The translations under genes and the position numbers were made by a program. Below the pieces are notes generated by a model. It ran no database searches. It was not told the DNA's origin and saw nothing but the letters and a program-made list of their open reading frames with translations. Of a DNA stretch of 64,000 nucleotides, positions 36,525 to 48,636 are shown piece by piece. Source of the DNA: Yponomeuta sedellus. Lineage: Eukaryota; Arthropoda; Insecta; Lepidoptera; Yponomeutidae. Positions within the stretch are counted from its first letter, which is position 1, and each line of letters begins with the position of its first letter. The stretch lies in NCBI GenBank assembly GCA_934045075.1, contig OW203731.1:14641062-14705061 (forward strand). Reading direction: 5' to 3'.

Positions 36525-36690
36525 TTTAATTCAATTTATTGCAACGGAAAGAATTTACATTCTGTTTGCTGAATCTCAATGTACAATGTAACATGAAAGT
36601 GCAAGCCGCCGCCTTCGGGCCGTAATGTAGTGGAGAAAAAGGAAGCGGGAAAAAAAAACTCAACTTTAACTATCTTTTCTCAAGCCATAT
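36525..36690 (+). repeat. Interspersed repeat LC
   Basis: caatttattgcaacggaaag, gcaagccgccgccttcgggc and aactatcttttctcaagcc, the most complete left end. Confidence 0.6.
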
Positions 36691-36949
36691 TTAATAATCG
36701 CTATGTAATTTCAATGTGGGCACTCAAGGGAATTAAGTCAATTCATACTGCAGGCTCTGTGGCACACACTTGTGGTTGAGTGGACTGTATTTAAAAGGCT
36801 GGTGATCAATGAAATCCGAGATTTACTATTTTTAAGACTATAATATTATAAATCAAATAAACCACATGCGGGAGCGGCAAGGCACGAACTCCATGAACAA
36901 TAGTGACAACATAATAATGTAAATTAATGTTGCCACAGTAAACTAATCT

Positions 36950-37085
36950 ATGTCGCGAACAGGCTCCACCAATCCGGGAATGGCCTCCGTGGTGGAGTAT
37001 GGCCTATACCTTCCTCATGGAAGAGCCCCGTGCCCCTCGGTGGGGACATAATGGGTCGATGATGATGATGATGATGATGATATTG
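36950..37085 (+). repeat. Tail fragment of the 5S-SINE family with (GAT)n
   Basis: ccgtggtggagtatggccta, tggaagagccccgtgcccct and ggtggggacataatgggtcg end in a (GAT)n run (37058-37081), a likely retrotransposition tail. Confidence 0.6.
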
Positions 37086-37140
37086 CAGGCGCATACTATC
37101 TCTCTGACAGAAAACCTCTGTCCTGGAGTGAGACATGCAT

Positions 37141-37654
37141 AAGCAGCTTTCCTTATGCTATGTTGAGTATTTCTATATTCAAATTTAAATTATCAGACAT
37201 CGAACAAGCTCTTATTTCATTGGGAAATTGGCATTTAAATATCTGTATCAACTATTGCGTGTAAATTTTGGAATAAAAAAACTAGTAAGCATGGCTTACG
37301 GAACCATTTTTTGACGTAAAATAATCGTGTGACCTTATAAATAAATTCATGGCAATATTTCGGGTGAAATCTTCAGACGATTGGGAAAGAAACCGCAACC
37401 ACACGCCAGGTTTCCGCAAAGATGTGGCCCTAATTTGGACTCTGCATTTTAATGTAGACTTTGCAGACCCTTCATTATTTTTCGGGTAATTAGATCTACT
37501 TTTGGGACACTTTTTGATGATTATATATATTATGTCAGTCGTTTTATCGCTTGCAAACGCAAGCTGGCTTTTGTTAATTGCTAGCTTTTGTTTATGAAAC
37601 TCGTGATTAAGTATTTTTCTTATAAAAGAACATGAAAAAATACAATACTTTAAT
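37141..37654. other. Unassigned stretch with a 127-codon minus frame
   Basis: The frame 37282-37665 has no domain I recognise and runs into the LINE LA remnant; composition is AT-rich. I do not call it a gene. Confidence 0.4.
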
Positions 37655-38640
37655 ATAGTTAACACCTTAATATTTGGAGTTTTTTTTGTATATTTTTCTC
37701 CAAAATTATTTTGATTTGGAAATGGACACCTATATAATAGGGGTTAAAGTATGAAATTGCCATTTTATTGCAATAGGTTCTTTGAATTGACAAAGAATCT
37801 ACATGGTTTGAGGTTTTCGAATGAAACAATTTTCAAATGGTTTCTATGATGTTCTTTTTTTGAAAAATGTGAAACATTTGAATATCGACTTTCAATTGTT
37901 TTTGTTATTCAATTTAGACAAGAAAGATGGATACTGCGAAAATTCGAGTGATTTTTGAATACGAGTTCCGACGCGGAACTAACGCGGCAGAAACAGCCCG
38001 CAATATCAATGCTGCGTTTGGAGAGGGGTCTACTAATGCCGTTAAACCATGCCGCTAATTCCTGGGTAGTTTGACTAGGATCGGCTTCCACTATCTCTCT
38101 TAATTCATCGTTATTCACCTGTGTGGGCGGTCTTCCTCGTGGCTCGTTCTTTAAGTCGAAATTTCCATCACGAAAGCGTTTAAACCAAAATCGCATGGTG
38201 CGTTCATTAGTAGACCCCTCTCCAAACGCAGCATTGATATTGCGGGCTGTTGCTGCCGCGTTAGTTCCACGTCGGAACTCGTATTCAAAAATCACTCGAA
38301 TTTTCGCAGTATCCATCTTTCTTGTCTAAATTGAATAACAAAAACAATTGAAAGTCGATATTCAAATGTTTCACATTTTTTAAAAAAAGAACATCATAGA
38401 AACCATTTATTTTGAAAAAAGTTTCATTCAAAAACCTCAAACCATGAAGATACTATGTCAATTCAAAGAACCTATTGCAATAAAACGGCAATTTCATACT
38501 TTAACCCGTAATAGTTTAACTTGTAACGTTCCTAAGCCAGTTCCTGTGCTACTTCGAATAAAACCTTTTCATTTCATTACACAACGAAATTTATTTTCCT
38601 TTAGGTTTCTTCCTTTTTATAATTTTTATTACAAATAATT
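37655..38640 (+). mobile_element. LINE LA 3-prime end hosting the mariner
   Basis: The flanks 37655-37732 (ttggagttttttttgtat, then tctccaaaattattttg and aatggacacc) and 38512-38600 (acttgtaacgttcctaag through ataaaaccttttcattt) join into the same 3-prime UTR seen at 41811-41994 and, inverted, at 14085-14230. Confidence 0.7.
37733..38511 (-). mobile_element. Palindromic mariner: two inverted 5-prime ends
   Basis: Left arm 37733-38038 and right arm 38215-38511 are inverted copies, each with a terminal repeat (gggttaaagtatgaaattgc) and the start of a mariner-like transposase (MDTAKIRVIFEYEFRRGTNA). The minus copy goes further (38316 to about 38041: helix-turn-helix region with ERTMRFWFKRFRDGNFDLKN, RGRPPTQVNNDELREIV) and is then cut by the inverted arm. 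No DDD catalytic domain, so it is non-autonomous. Flanked by TA on both sides within a LINE LA 3-prime UTR. Confidence 0.85.
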
Positions 38641-38744
38641 TTGTTGACAGTTTTGCCTAATAAGCTAACTTTTGCAAAAAAAAGTTGGTTTAATTTCATG
38701 ACGGTTCTCTGTAAATTTAATAAACATAATAAAAATATTAAAGA

Positions 38745-38905
38745 GTTTTAAAAACCTATTTAGAGGCTAAAAATTCCACCCATGCCGGGATTCGAACCCG
38801 CGACCTCTGGCTATCCGTGCCAGCGCTCTTCCAACTGAGCTAATGGGCGACTCACCGGAATTAGTGAAATTTCGAACCTCTTTACAATACTCTCTGTATT
38901 AAAGA
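38745..38905 (-). repeat. tRNA-derived SINE T1
   Basis: Minus-strand copy: tail, head (in reverse agcgctcttccaactgagct) and the start of the leader, just right of the mariner/LINE nest. Confidence 0.72.
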
Positions 38906-39059
38906 GTTACTTTATAATAGGCATTTTGCACTGCCTCAATGATGCGTGTTTTGAACTTAAGACCGTTGATCTCCGACATAAGACTCTGAATCGTCAACGT
39001 GCGACTTGTTAGAATCAATGTATATGCCTGTATGTAAGTGTTATGTTAAGTTAGGTAAT

Positions 39060-40190
39060 TAGTGTTCCTTAGTAACTGTTGTTTAAATTACTTAAATCAT
39101 GAAAACTAGCCATATTATTATGGCTTCTCCGGTCCAAAGCGTAGTAATAGGTAATAGGAAAGTTCCGCATACGTTGTGTTGTCAGACGTGCGGGATACAC
39201 GTCAACTTTATGGGCATCTAGGGATGATCCATTAAAGTGCCTCCCCGTAGATCAACCTTCATCCATACGTTTGGTCATAGATTAAGTTAGATACAAAGGG
39301 TATAGATAGTTTACATTAGTTGACATATTCAATTGATATTGATAATATTCATTTTAAACTTACTTAAATAAAACAGACAAGTTCATATAAATATTCCCTA
39401 AAATCTTTACTTCGTGTTCAATTATCATTAAAAAAAAAATTAAGTAAATGAGCTTTTATTTCCAAATCGAACTTTTACATATTTTAAGTATGTAAAAATT
39501 TTACATATATTAAAAAGAATTTTTACATATTTTAAAAGAAATTAATTAAGGCATTAATAATATGCTATATCAATGAAAATATAAAAGAAAGAGAAAGAAA
39601 GAGAAAGAGAAACATTTATTACTACAACAGTCACACACACAAAACATCTAACAAATACGAAACAAACTTATCGGAGAGCAATCAAAAAGTAAGTTAGTAC
39701 AGACAATTTAAGCAGTTTTGTCGCGGTGTGTTTCCGTTGCTGCAAAAGGCAGCTGACTCAGCATTTTGCTGAGGGTGTGAGCCCTCAGCGCTGGTTTTCA
39801 GTCAGTACCTGAGAATATCTCACGAGTGTCCCAGTGCGCGGGTCGGTATGTCGCAATTTAAATACTATCGATAATACTGTATATTATAATTTATCCAATA
39901 AAAACAAATACCATATGCGTAACAAATATGCATAAACAATAAAATAATAACAAAAAAAAACGAACAAAGTGAAATTAAGACAGCCGTCCCTGATGCGATC
40001 ACATAGTTAATTTATTAGTCAAGTTTAGTAAAGGCGGCGAGAAGTTTGGACAGGAAAGGGAAGTCTCTGCTGCTACAGCAAATATGCCCTGAGCTTACGC
40101 CCAAAGGCACATCTACTATGCGCATCGCGGACTGGGTTGGGTTAACATTATGAACTTCAACATAAAATTACATATGTTAACCCAACTTTG
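39060..40190. other. Intergenic, low-complexity tracts
   Basis: AAAGAG-type run at 39588-39613 and a short ttttacatatttta direct repeat at 39473-39535. No gene seen. Confidence 0.45.
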
Positions 40191-40197
40191 GGTCAAG

Positions 40198-40378
40198 GCC
40201 TCCCCGCGGTGTTACCCGCGGTTTAATAGGGAAAATGTGTTTTAACTGTAAAATATATTGTCCCGTAGTATAACATAGCCTATGTGTTAATCCAGAGTGT
40301 CAGCTTACTCCATACCAAATTTTATTAAAATCACTACAGCCGTTTCACAAACTATCGCGTTTATAATATTAGCGTGAT
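40198..40378 (-). mobile_element. Helitron-like non-autonomous element H1
   Basis: On minus it starts near atattataaacgcgatagtt and ends aaaccgcgggtaacaccgcg, a GC-rich 3-prime hairpin before the terminus. Related: 18697-18897 (5-prime part) and the halves around the LINE at 51886 and 55472. Confidence 0.5.
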
Positions 40379-40676
40379 TTTTAAAGTGAATATAGTAAAT
40401 TATTGTGTGAATATTCGAAGCGTCTACCTATATATTGCTGTTATTAACATCGAGCAAAACACCGCAAAAATCTCGTCTATTGTATGGGAGCCCCAATTAA
40501 ATATTTATCTTATTCTGTTTTTAGTATTTGTTGTTATAGCGGCAGCAGAAATACATCATCTGTAAAACTCTCAACTGTTTAGCCACAGAACAGAAGCTAT
40601 GTTCTGTGTATCATGTGTTCATGAGATACACCCTGGTGATAGACAGGCACACAGACGGATAATGGAGTGTTATTAA

Positions 40677-40967
40677 AGCGCTTAGGGGCGCTTACTAGAG
40701 CCACTAATGGAATCTGGAATGAAATGGAAAAATCACAACTTGTTTTTAACTAATAGGGAATATGAGAAAACTTAACAACTCTTATACCTAACTATTTTAA
40801 GAACCTTCAGTCTAGAACCTAGGATCAGGGCTATATATTTAGTCCCGGGATATTTATACTATATTCTAAGCAGTATGTTCTAAAAATAGTTACCACAGAT
40901 ATTAAGATTATAAAACTAGTTACGGTTTTTATTCCATTGGTGGCGCTAGTAAGCGCCCCTAAGCGCT
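40677..40967. mobile_element. TTAA-flanked MITE, about 291 bp
   Basis: Ends start AGCGCTTAGGGGCGCTTACT and are inverted copies over about 37 bp with two mismatches; TTAA lies at 40673-40676 and 40968-40971. Different termini from the element at 58191, so a separate TTAA-targeting family. Non-coding. Confidence 0.75.
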
Positions 40968-41716
40968 TTAAAGGGATCCCAGTTTTACCCTTAGGATGTG
41001 GATCCCTAAAACGCAGAACTAGTGAGCACTACAGATAGAAGGAATTAATCTTTTGTGATAGGAGTTAGTGTTTATGCCCGCTATTCTTTACAGTAGAGGG
41101 TGGGCTATCTATCTAGTCCAGTATTCTATGTCCTTAGTTTCCTACCCTTCCAAGTGTAAATTTTCGTAATGGTTACCTCAAGACGTGTTAACGAGGGGAT
41201 TGACGCGCTGTTACGAAAATAATGGGGTACAATAATGGACTCGTTCGGTCATCGGTCACAAAAGTAATTTTTGGAATAGATATCCACTGGGAAATTTATA
41301 GTTATATACAATTTAAAAACTTTAGAAATATATCGCGTGTATTTACATACACGAAGGAAAGGCCGATAAGGGACGTCTCACGCGGTATACTTCGGCTGCA
41401 TAGGAGATGTAAAAGAGTAGGGGCAGTTAAAATTACTAATGAATGTCGATGAAGCGAAAGATGTTTCAGAGGAGTCAACAGTACTTCAACATTTTCATTT
41501 TAGATGCTAAGTCACCCTTATTTTTACTGAGTAGAATTTGGTGGAGTGAATGTGGATGGGATTTGGGCTGTACCAGGTATAGCTATCGGAGATGACATAG
41601 CGATTCTAACAACTAAAGAAGCCAAATAGTATCAAACAATCAGTAATGATATCGAGTATAATGAATTGAATGAATGGTAGCCAACACGATGTAAATACGC
41701 TCGTGACGTATTTGGC

Positions 41717-41793
41717 GAAGCGCTCGTGGCCTAGGCGAACCGAGTGATTGGAATCAATCACTTGGTTAAGCAACAACAGGCGCGGTCAGGTAC
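41717..41793 (+). repeat. 5S-rRNA-derived SINE fragment
   Basis: cgctcgtggcctaggcgaac, caatcacttggttaagcaac and aggcgcggtcaggta, truncated before box C. Confidence 0.65.
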
Positions 41794-41810
41794 TTATATT
41801 TTATCACAAT

Positions 41811-41994
41811 CTTGTAAACTCTGTTAATTAAGGACTTTGAAAAGACTAAGTTTGGAGTTTTTTGTCCATTATTTCTCCAAAATATTGTAGATTTTGAAAT
41901 TGACACCTTGTAACGTTCATTAAGCCGCAGTTTTTGCAATACTTTGAATAAAACCTTTTCATTTAATTTAATTTCAAATACCAGACCAGACAAA
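41811..41994 (+). mobile_element. LINE LA 3-prime UTR fragment
   Basis: Matches the 3-prime UTR at 14085-14230 (inverted): taattaaggactttgaaaag, tttggagttttttgtcc, taacgttcattaagccgc and ataaaaccttttcattt in the same order. No coding remains. Confidence 0.7.
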
Positions 41995-42576
41995 CAATTA
42001 ATTTAAAATCCATTGCATGTACCCAGAAGTCATAACACATGTTTTATGTTTTAGAAGTTGGGAAAAACGTCATCGCCATCCAAATATTGTTCGCAATTGC
42101 GGTCCGCGACTCAACTCTTTACTTTGAAGCTTTGAAAAGTAAAACATAGTAAGCAAAAGTTTACAAACTATAACCCGACTCCAAATGAACGGCGCTATTA
42201 GTATTCGTTAATGCTGAAATCCCTCATTTAAATCAGCCGCGCTACATTATACATGAAGTATATTCTTGAAATCAGAATTATATCAAAAATTTCAAAAAAA
42301 TGCCATAGACCCACACATTCATCCCGTCCAGATCCCTACAACCATTATAATAATTTTCATCTTAATACGAGTATGTAACCCGAATCGATCGATTGACACC
42401 TCAAATTCATTTATATCTAATTCATCTAAATCGAATAAGTTCAGGAGCTACGCTACGGTAAGATATCCATAAAATACAAGCATACATTCATAGACTATAA
42501 TTGTTTTTTTTTCTGCTTATGCAATAAAGTGTTCTCTAACTCTATCTGTCTACATAGAAAGCACACGCGTAAGCAC

Positions 42577-42646
42577 TCACGCACGCACAACGCACGCACG
42601 CACGCACGCACTCAGATACGCACGCAGGCGCACGCACGCACGCACG
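42577..42646. repeat. (ACGC)n microsatellite
   Basis: Runs of cacgcacgcacgcac interrupted by tcagata and aggc. Confidence 0.9.
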
Positions 42647-44073
42647 TATGCAAACAGACATAGAGAGAGATACTGCTAAAATCATAAGCCTTCCTTTTTA
42701 CTCTGCTGTAGTCGGGTAATAAGCGAAGAACGCGCCGCTCCAAGTTTAAAACCTCCCAAGGCTCAAGGTATTAGATAACTCTTGACTTATGAAGGCAGCC
42801 GCTTGTAGTGAAGTGCGCCAGTTTTTCCCCGTCAAGCTGACTTATGCAGCCGCTGCAGGTCGCAAGATGACTAATATCCCACTAAGATGCACTCGCCTAC
42901 ATTTCCAAGGAAAATGGTAATGTTATACCAGCGCTGTAACGCTCTAAAAGGAATGCAGATTTCTGTAAGGAACTCAAGTCAACCCTTTAGGGTTATTTTT
43001 TATTTAGCCCCGGTAAAAACTTTTGGTTAAGGCAGCGGAGTGTCGCGGTCTTCCTGAATACAAATATTATATTAAAAAAGGAAACATCACGACCGCATCG
43101 TTGTCCAATAAAAAGACTGGAATCCGTCCCGATATTACTTTGACCTGGATTTCTTTAGCAAAACCAATATCCGGCAAGTGTTTGAAGCTTTTGAAAATGA
43201 AAGCGCAAAAGAAACAACTTGAGCGAGGAAAATAATGATGTAAGTGGAAATCCGGGACGCGTGAACTCGTTATAATTTAACATATTTGATGCTGCTCAAA
43301 ACATTCAGGGGATTACAATTCAAAGTACAGTAAAACTTTTTGCTTGGGTTTCCAAATATGGCCACTAAATTTTAAAGCGAAATGTTTTATTAAAAAAAAA
43401 GATTATCATCGCTTTTGTTAGCAGTTCTTGATATGGCGTCTAAGAGTCTACGTACATACACAAACTCTTAGCCTAAATCAAAGGGACGACGGTGATTTTA
43501 CTTAACTTGTTAATTAGACAGAAAAGTCTGCATAGGGAGTTTAAGTGGCCTTTCAAGTCTTCGGAGGGTTGTTATTGATTTCTTTTTTTAATTCATTCAG
43601 GCCGATAAGTACTAAGTAGAAATAGCATCTCTAGTTGGTGCATTTGCCGCAGTGAAGCAGACTGACAGCTTGGGATATTTGGATTTCAGCCAGATATGGA
43701 TCATAATACCTTTTAGGCCAAATAGACACTCACATCAATTAATATAAATACTCAGACGGCTTGAAAATAAGTTCGAAAACCCAAAGTTGAGCAAAATCAA
43801 TCGCGTCACTTTGTTTCGTACATAGACCGTTTGGTATAAACGCTTCTTCTATCTTTTGTTTTTTATTTTCATGAGCCATATCACTTTAATATTTGGTGGG
43901 CAGTTATAAAAAAAGAAAGCCAAAAACTTTCTTTTATTGTAGTTTCAAATCTGATTCCCTCAATATGTTTTGAGTTTGAGTATAAAATACAAATTTACGG
44001 TATGCGAAATGAACTTTACCTCTTCAGTCTTGATCTGAAATTTAAAATTGACGGTGAGTCAACAATAGTCAGA

Positions 44074-44219
44074 ATAATTAAAACTGTTTTTATACGGATC
44101 TATGCTCGTCATCCGATGTCATCCGGGAGACCACGGCACCTGGAAAAGTGCCGAAACGTCGGAAAATTGTAAAAAATTAATAAACGAGCATAGATCCGTA
44201 TAAAAACAGTTTTAATTAT
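44074..44219. mobile_element. Small foldback element
   Basis: 36-bp perfect arms (aattaaaactgtttttatac, ggatctatgctcgt) at 44074-44109 and 44184-44219 enclose a core with gtgccgaaacgtcggaaaat. The gccgaaacgtcgg core is shared in form with the elements at 13938 and 60302. Confidence 0.75.
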
Positions 44220-44261
44220 GTCTACTGCTCGTGTTAACCTTAGAAAATACTAAATATTACA

Positions 44262-44435
44262 CTATTTTTAATTTTAATGCACTAACCCGTGCTAAGGAAC
44301 AAATTTAAAAACCTATTTAGAGGCTAAAAATTTCACCCATGCCGGGATTCCTCTGGCTATCCGTGCCAGCGCTCTACCAATTGAGCTCTACTCAATTGGT
44401 GAAATTTTTAGCCTCTAAATAGGTTTTTAAATACT
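44262..44435. repeat. SINE T1 snap-back copy
   Basis: An inverted T1 tail and head (aaacctatttagaggctaaa onward) turns back at caattgagctctactcaatt into a forward tail (tttagcctctaaataggttt). The tRNA head is mostly deleted in the forward half. Confidence 0.65.
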
Positions 44436-44582
44436 AAATAGTCAGCCACTCCTTATGTGAAGAGTCTTTCCGATGTATGTCCTCCCTATTCATTATATTT
44501 AGATTTCATATGTATGGTAATTTATATGGTATTCCTTATCTCTTACAGTGTGTACATATCATATGTATTTTATAGTGATGTT

Positions 44583-44584
<2 letters not shown>

Positions 44585-44624
<40 letters not shown>
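44585..44624. repeat. (TA)n microsatellite
   Basis: About 20 TA units without interruption. The 71-aa open frame across it (44457-44672) is a by-product. Confidence 0.92.
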
Positions 44625-44628
<4 letters not shown>

Positions 44629-44999
44629 CTCATCATATATTTATATACTATTATTTTAATATATATGTTTAGTGTATTATATGTGTAAGTATATAATTAA
44701 TGTGTAAGGTTTTCTTATTCCTTTTTTTTTTTGCACGCCTGCTAAGTTTTCGTTATACCTCCTGCGGTTGACTGGTAGAAAATGCTTATGGCATTTGTAC
44801 AATTTTATGGTGCAATAAAGTATTAATAATAATAATAGTCACAATGTTGAAATGTTAAACGCAGTGTCTCATTGTTTTTCTTCCTCGTCGTTCCCTCATA
44901 TCTGAGGATGGCGATCATGGGTCACTCGATTCCAAATCGAACGGTTTGACGCCAAAGACCTACTCGTATTTACCTATGAATAGTCTCTCTCGGTACCAA

Positions 45000-45650
45000 A
45001 TATTGTTATCGTAGTCTCTTGTTATCAAACGCGAATTTTTCAGTTTCTATTTCTACGGTACCCTATCTCTGTAGTAATATATTGTTACCAAACATGAATC
45101 TTTCAATTTCTATGTCTTTCGTGGTGTTATCGAACACAATTCTTATCATTTTTATCTCTATTCTAGTCGATTGTTACAAAACACAATTCTTCTAATTTCT
45201 ATCTCTATTGTAGTCTATTGTTATGAAATATGAATCTTCCAAATTCTATATCTTTCGTAGTCTTTCCGAACACAATTCTTATAATTTCTATCTCTATCCT
45301 AGTCTATTGTTACTAAACACTTATCATTTTGTATCTATCTTTATCGTACTCTATTATCAAAGACAAATCATCTAGTTTCTATTTCTGTCGCAGTCTATTG
45401 CCATCAAAAAGGAATCTTCAAAATTCTTAATCGTATTCTATTATGATTGTTACTAGAAGTGAATCTTTAAGTTTCTATAGTTACCAAAGACTCCGGTAAC
45501 GATAGAAACCAAACCATAATAGATTTGGTAACAAATGACAATTTAAGTTTTTAACGTTATCGTAAGTCTTTGTTTCCAAACATAAATCTTCAAAATTCTA
45601 TCTTTTATGTAATCTATTGTTATCAAACACGAATCTTTCAAGTTCAGGCT
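45000..45650. repeat. Decayed minisatellite, period about 50-60 bp
   Basis: Variants of ctattgttatcaaacacgaa, tctttcaatttctat and ctctatcgtagt recur about a dozen times with many substitutions and indels. One unit near 45478-45535 appears inverted. No coding. Confidence 0.75.
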
Positions 45651-46339
45651 TCTTACAATTTAATATTCTTCTTTCAGACAACGCTCATAGGTAAGTAGGA
45701 CGTTGGAATCAATCGTGAAATACCGTCTTAAAGGCAATCGATATGTACTTCACATTTTCTAGAGGTATCATTTACTTACTTTTTATCATAGCCTTGATAA
45801 AGGTGCTCGATTTCAATCGCACCCCCATTCCAAACTAAGCAATCCATCGCCTCGAAAAAGGTCCAATCAATTCCTCGTAACACATAATTCATTGTCAGTG
45901 AGATTTTAAACCCTTTCTTCCGTTTATACAGGGTCGGCTCCAAAGGGTCGGAATAAAAATTCGTCGCACGCGCGTCTGATCACAATTTGATGGCTGCAGA
46001 GGACCCGGGGCTCAGTCTCCTGCTTGCGGGATTGAGACCGTCGCAACCCGAATTTATTACAGTCATCTAGTTTTATTACGTATTGGACTGAGAATTGCAG
46101 ATGTCCTCGGTAATATTTTCGGGGCACGATGCGCGAGTAAAGCAGTTTGCGACCGGGTTAGGGGAGTAATTGCGCGCTGCCGACAATAGACTAGGGTCAC
46201 GTAATCGCTCCGAGGTAAGAATCAGGACCTAAATACGACTGAGGAAACACGCCATCCATTGTTACAAGTACACAGGACGGCAGATCACAATTTAATCGAG
46301 CCAGCCATCCTGAACGTGCTTAAAAACTTACCAGTGGAT

Positions 46340-47400
46340 TCACAAGTGTTCGTTGCACGAGCCAAACATTAATTTATTCATGGTTTTTACGTCAAAAATA
46401 CGGCACAGTGCGTGTCGGGCCACAAGCGTTGTAGGGTTCCGTAGTTGGTCATCAAAATATATGAACTTAGTAGGAGGTTTACACGAGGAACAATTTCATC
46501 AAAGTAGTTTCCTATGGAATTTATACGAAGTTTTTTTTTATAGGTTAGCCGACACTCGTTAACTTACACAGTCTACTAGAACTAAGCCTTGATAGTTTTC
46601 TTTTTCAAGTCGTCCTCGGAAAACGGCCCCTTCCGCCCTAATTCCTAATTCCCTAATTCCCCGCCCTAACTAACGAGAAGTAGCGCTTTAAAACTTCGTC
46701 GTCAGGCTATACTAGTCCACTGGACATAGCCCTCCCCTAAAGAGCGCCACGATGTGCTATCATAGGGGGTAATGCCCATAATCTCCACGCTGGGCATGCG
46801 GGTTGGGGATCGCAGTTCGGTGGAATTGTACTGCAGGGAGCGCTGCTGCCCACCCCCCAGTTTGTGTCCCTTAGTCGCCTTTTACGACACCCGCGGGAAG
46901 ATTGGGTTGGTGCTATTCTCTAGGCCGAAACCACACAGAAGTTCCAGCATCCGGCAACGGCAGCATCCTGCCGTTTTTTCGACGTGATTAAAATGCAGGT
47001 CCGTCTATACCAAATGTACGTCTATACGAAATTTTAGCTTTCTAATACTAATCATCTTTGAGGTAAGCGCGGACAGGCAAAAGGACAGACGATGGACATG
47101 GCGGAACTCTACGAGTTCCTAGTTCACTGCGAAACCATAAAAAGCAGAGCGTGATTAAACAACCGCCTTTTTTACATAAGAATAACATAACAAAGGCTTT
47201 CCCTCGTATCTTATCTAAATAAGTAGAGCCATCGGACTGAATGAAAACTAGTCTCCACGAAGCGCTCCAGGTAAAAATTTCCGACAGCCTCTGTCGGCCT
47301 GATTGCTTTTTGATTACCGCTAGCAGAGGGCTTCCAGACACTTCGATTGAGTGGGGATTACCTACAAAATATACGGTGGACGCTGGCCGGACCAAGTGAC
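46340..47400. other. Repeat-rich segment
   Basis: S4 copy flanked by sequence such as cagtgcgtgtcgggccacaa and tagggttccgtag, a motif also near 12600, 17030, 22740 and 50340. The minus frame 47048-47395 overlaps such DNA and is probably transposon-derived; no domain is visible. Confidence 0.4.
46697..46924. repeat. Interspersed repeat S4
   Basis: Same order as at 8227; one short deletion (ccactggacatagccc). Confidence 0.7.
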
Positions 47401-48440
47401 ACGGGAAATTGCTGGTGAATTTTCGCTGCGGGCTTTAATTGAAATGGGACTTTACGTAGATTGTTTTGTTACCGAGGCGATTGAACTGTGGCGTCAATTA
47501 GATAACATAATAATTACTCCATGATTATGACCATAGCGTAGTAATTACACTCACTTTAGTTTATTGTACGTGATTTTACGTAGGCATATGAAAACATGTA
47601 CTTTTCCAAACCCCCCCGATTTTAAAATTACTTACTAGATTTATTGACTACACATTTTGTATATAAGGTTCATAGCCTAATCGACGTACAATATAAAAAT
47701 ATAGAATGTCTAGTGCTTACTGAAATTAAACTAAGACATACTCTAGCGAAGCCACGACGGTAATGGCAAGGACCGGCAAACGTTGATCATCTAAATCCAT
47801 TCTGGTACGTTTTAGCGGCATAATAAATTACATCATCGTCACCATCTTCAGTCATTTGACTTCAGGTCCCGTACCGAAGTAACTTTGAAATAAACAAATA
47901 CATAAAAAGCATTAAAAAGTTAAAATTACTTTGCTAAATTCCGCCAAAAATCCCACGAGCACCATGCGGTTAGTTAATGCACCGCCCTCCCTCCCACTTT
48001 TTCAAGCAGAAGCAAGACACGAACACACCACCACCAACACCATTACTTGTGTGAGAAAACACGCGACGCGTTTCACCTCTAACACGAGGCATCCTCAGGC
48101 TCCCAAATGCAAGTGCATTTGGGAGCCTTAGGATGCAAGTGCACTGTAACGCCTGATTCTATACAAATACATAGGTATATTCCCGCACTGGGAGGTGCAT
48201 GCATGGGAATCTAATCTGGGTCTCTCACTTGAGTCCATTGTTATATCCACTGGGCTACCACTACCGCACTTTAATTGTTATTATTATTGTTATAGCCATT
48301 TACTTTTCCAACGTTACTTTTGTTATATTGAAAAATAAATAAAAATTGCTACATTAAAATTAAAAAACTTGCATATGAGACCAGTTTGTAAATTAAATTA
48401 TTGTTTTTAAAATTAGTATATGGTTTGGGACACCCATTCA
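47401..48440. other. Intergenic, no gene seen
   Basis: Only the hairpin at 48089-48136 and AT-rich DNA. Confidence 0.45.
48089..48136. repeat. 23-bp-arm hairpin
   Basis: aggctcccaaatgca / tgcatttgggagcct around ag, extended by gcatcct / aggatgc with one mismatch. Next to cgcgtttcacctctaacacg, part of a dispersed lepidopteran-type repeat. Confidence 0.65.
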
Positions 48441-48444
48441 CAAC

Positions 48445-48625
48445 AGCGATATCATTCCGATGTAAAAACCTAACTGCAAAGTAGGTACTCGGGGCTGCAA
48501 GTGATGCAAATTACTTCAGCCAGATGTCGCGGGTTCGAATCCCGGCATGGGTGGAATTTATTGCCTTTAAATAGGTTTTTAAAATTGTCCTTAGCACGGG
48601 TTAGTGCATTAAGAAAAAAATATAC
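48445..48625 (+). repeat. SINE T1 with internal deletion
   Basis: The leader (gatatcattccgatgtaaaa, aactgcaaagtaggtactcg) joins the B-box (cgggttcgaatcccggcatg) at cagatgtcg, losing the A-box half of the head. Confidence 0.68.
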
Positions 48626-48636
48626 CTGTGACCTGT

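Larger units (their letters stand above)
40972..44070. other. Intergenic, mostly unassigned
   Basis: Holds a 5S-SINE scrap, a LINE LA 3-prime UTR and the (ACGC)n tract. Small frames (41222-41452, 42266-42472, 43023-43235) lack domains or splice context. Confidence 0.45.

Noticed and set aside
37282..37665. 127-aa minus frame as a gene
   Set aside because: No recognisable domain, no splice context, and its 5-prime end runs into a LINE remnant.
37909..38316. Functional mariner transposase
   Set aside because: Only the DNA-binding N-terminus remains; the frame continues into the inverted arm and lacks the catalytic domain.
45000..45650. CRISPR-like array
   Set aside because: Units are divergent throughout with no constant repeat and variable spacer pattern, and the genome is eukaryotic.
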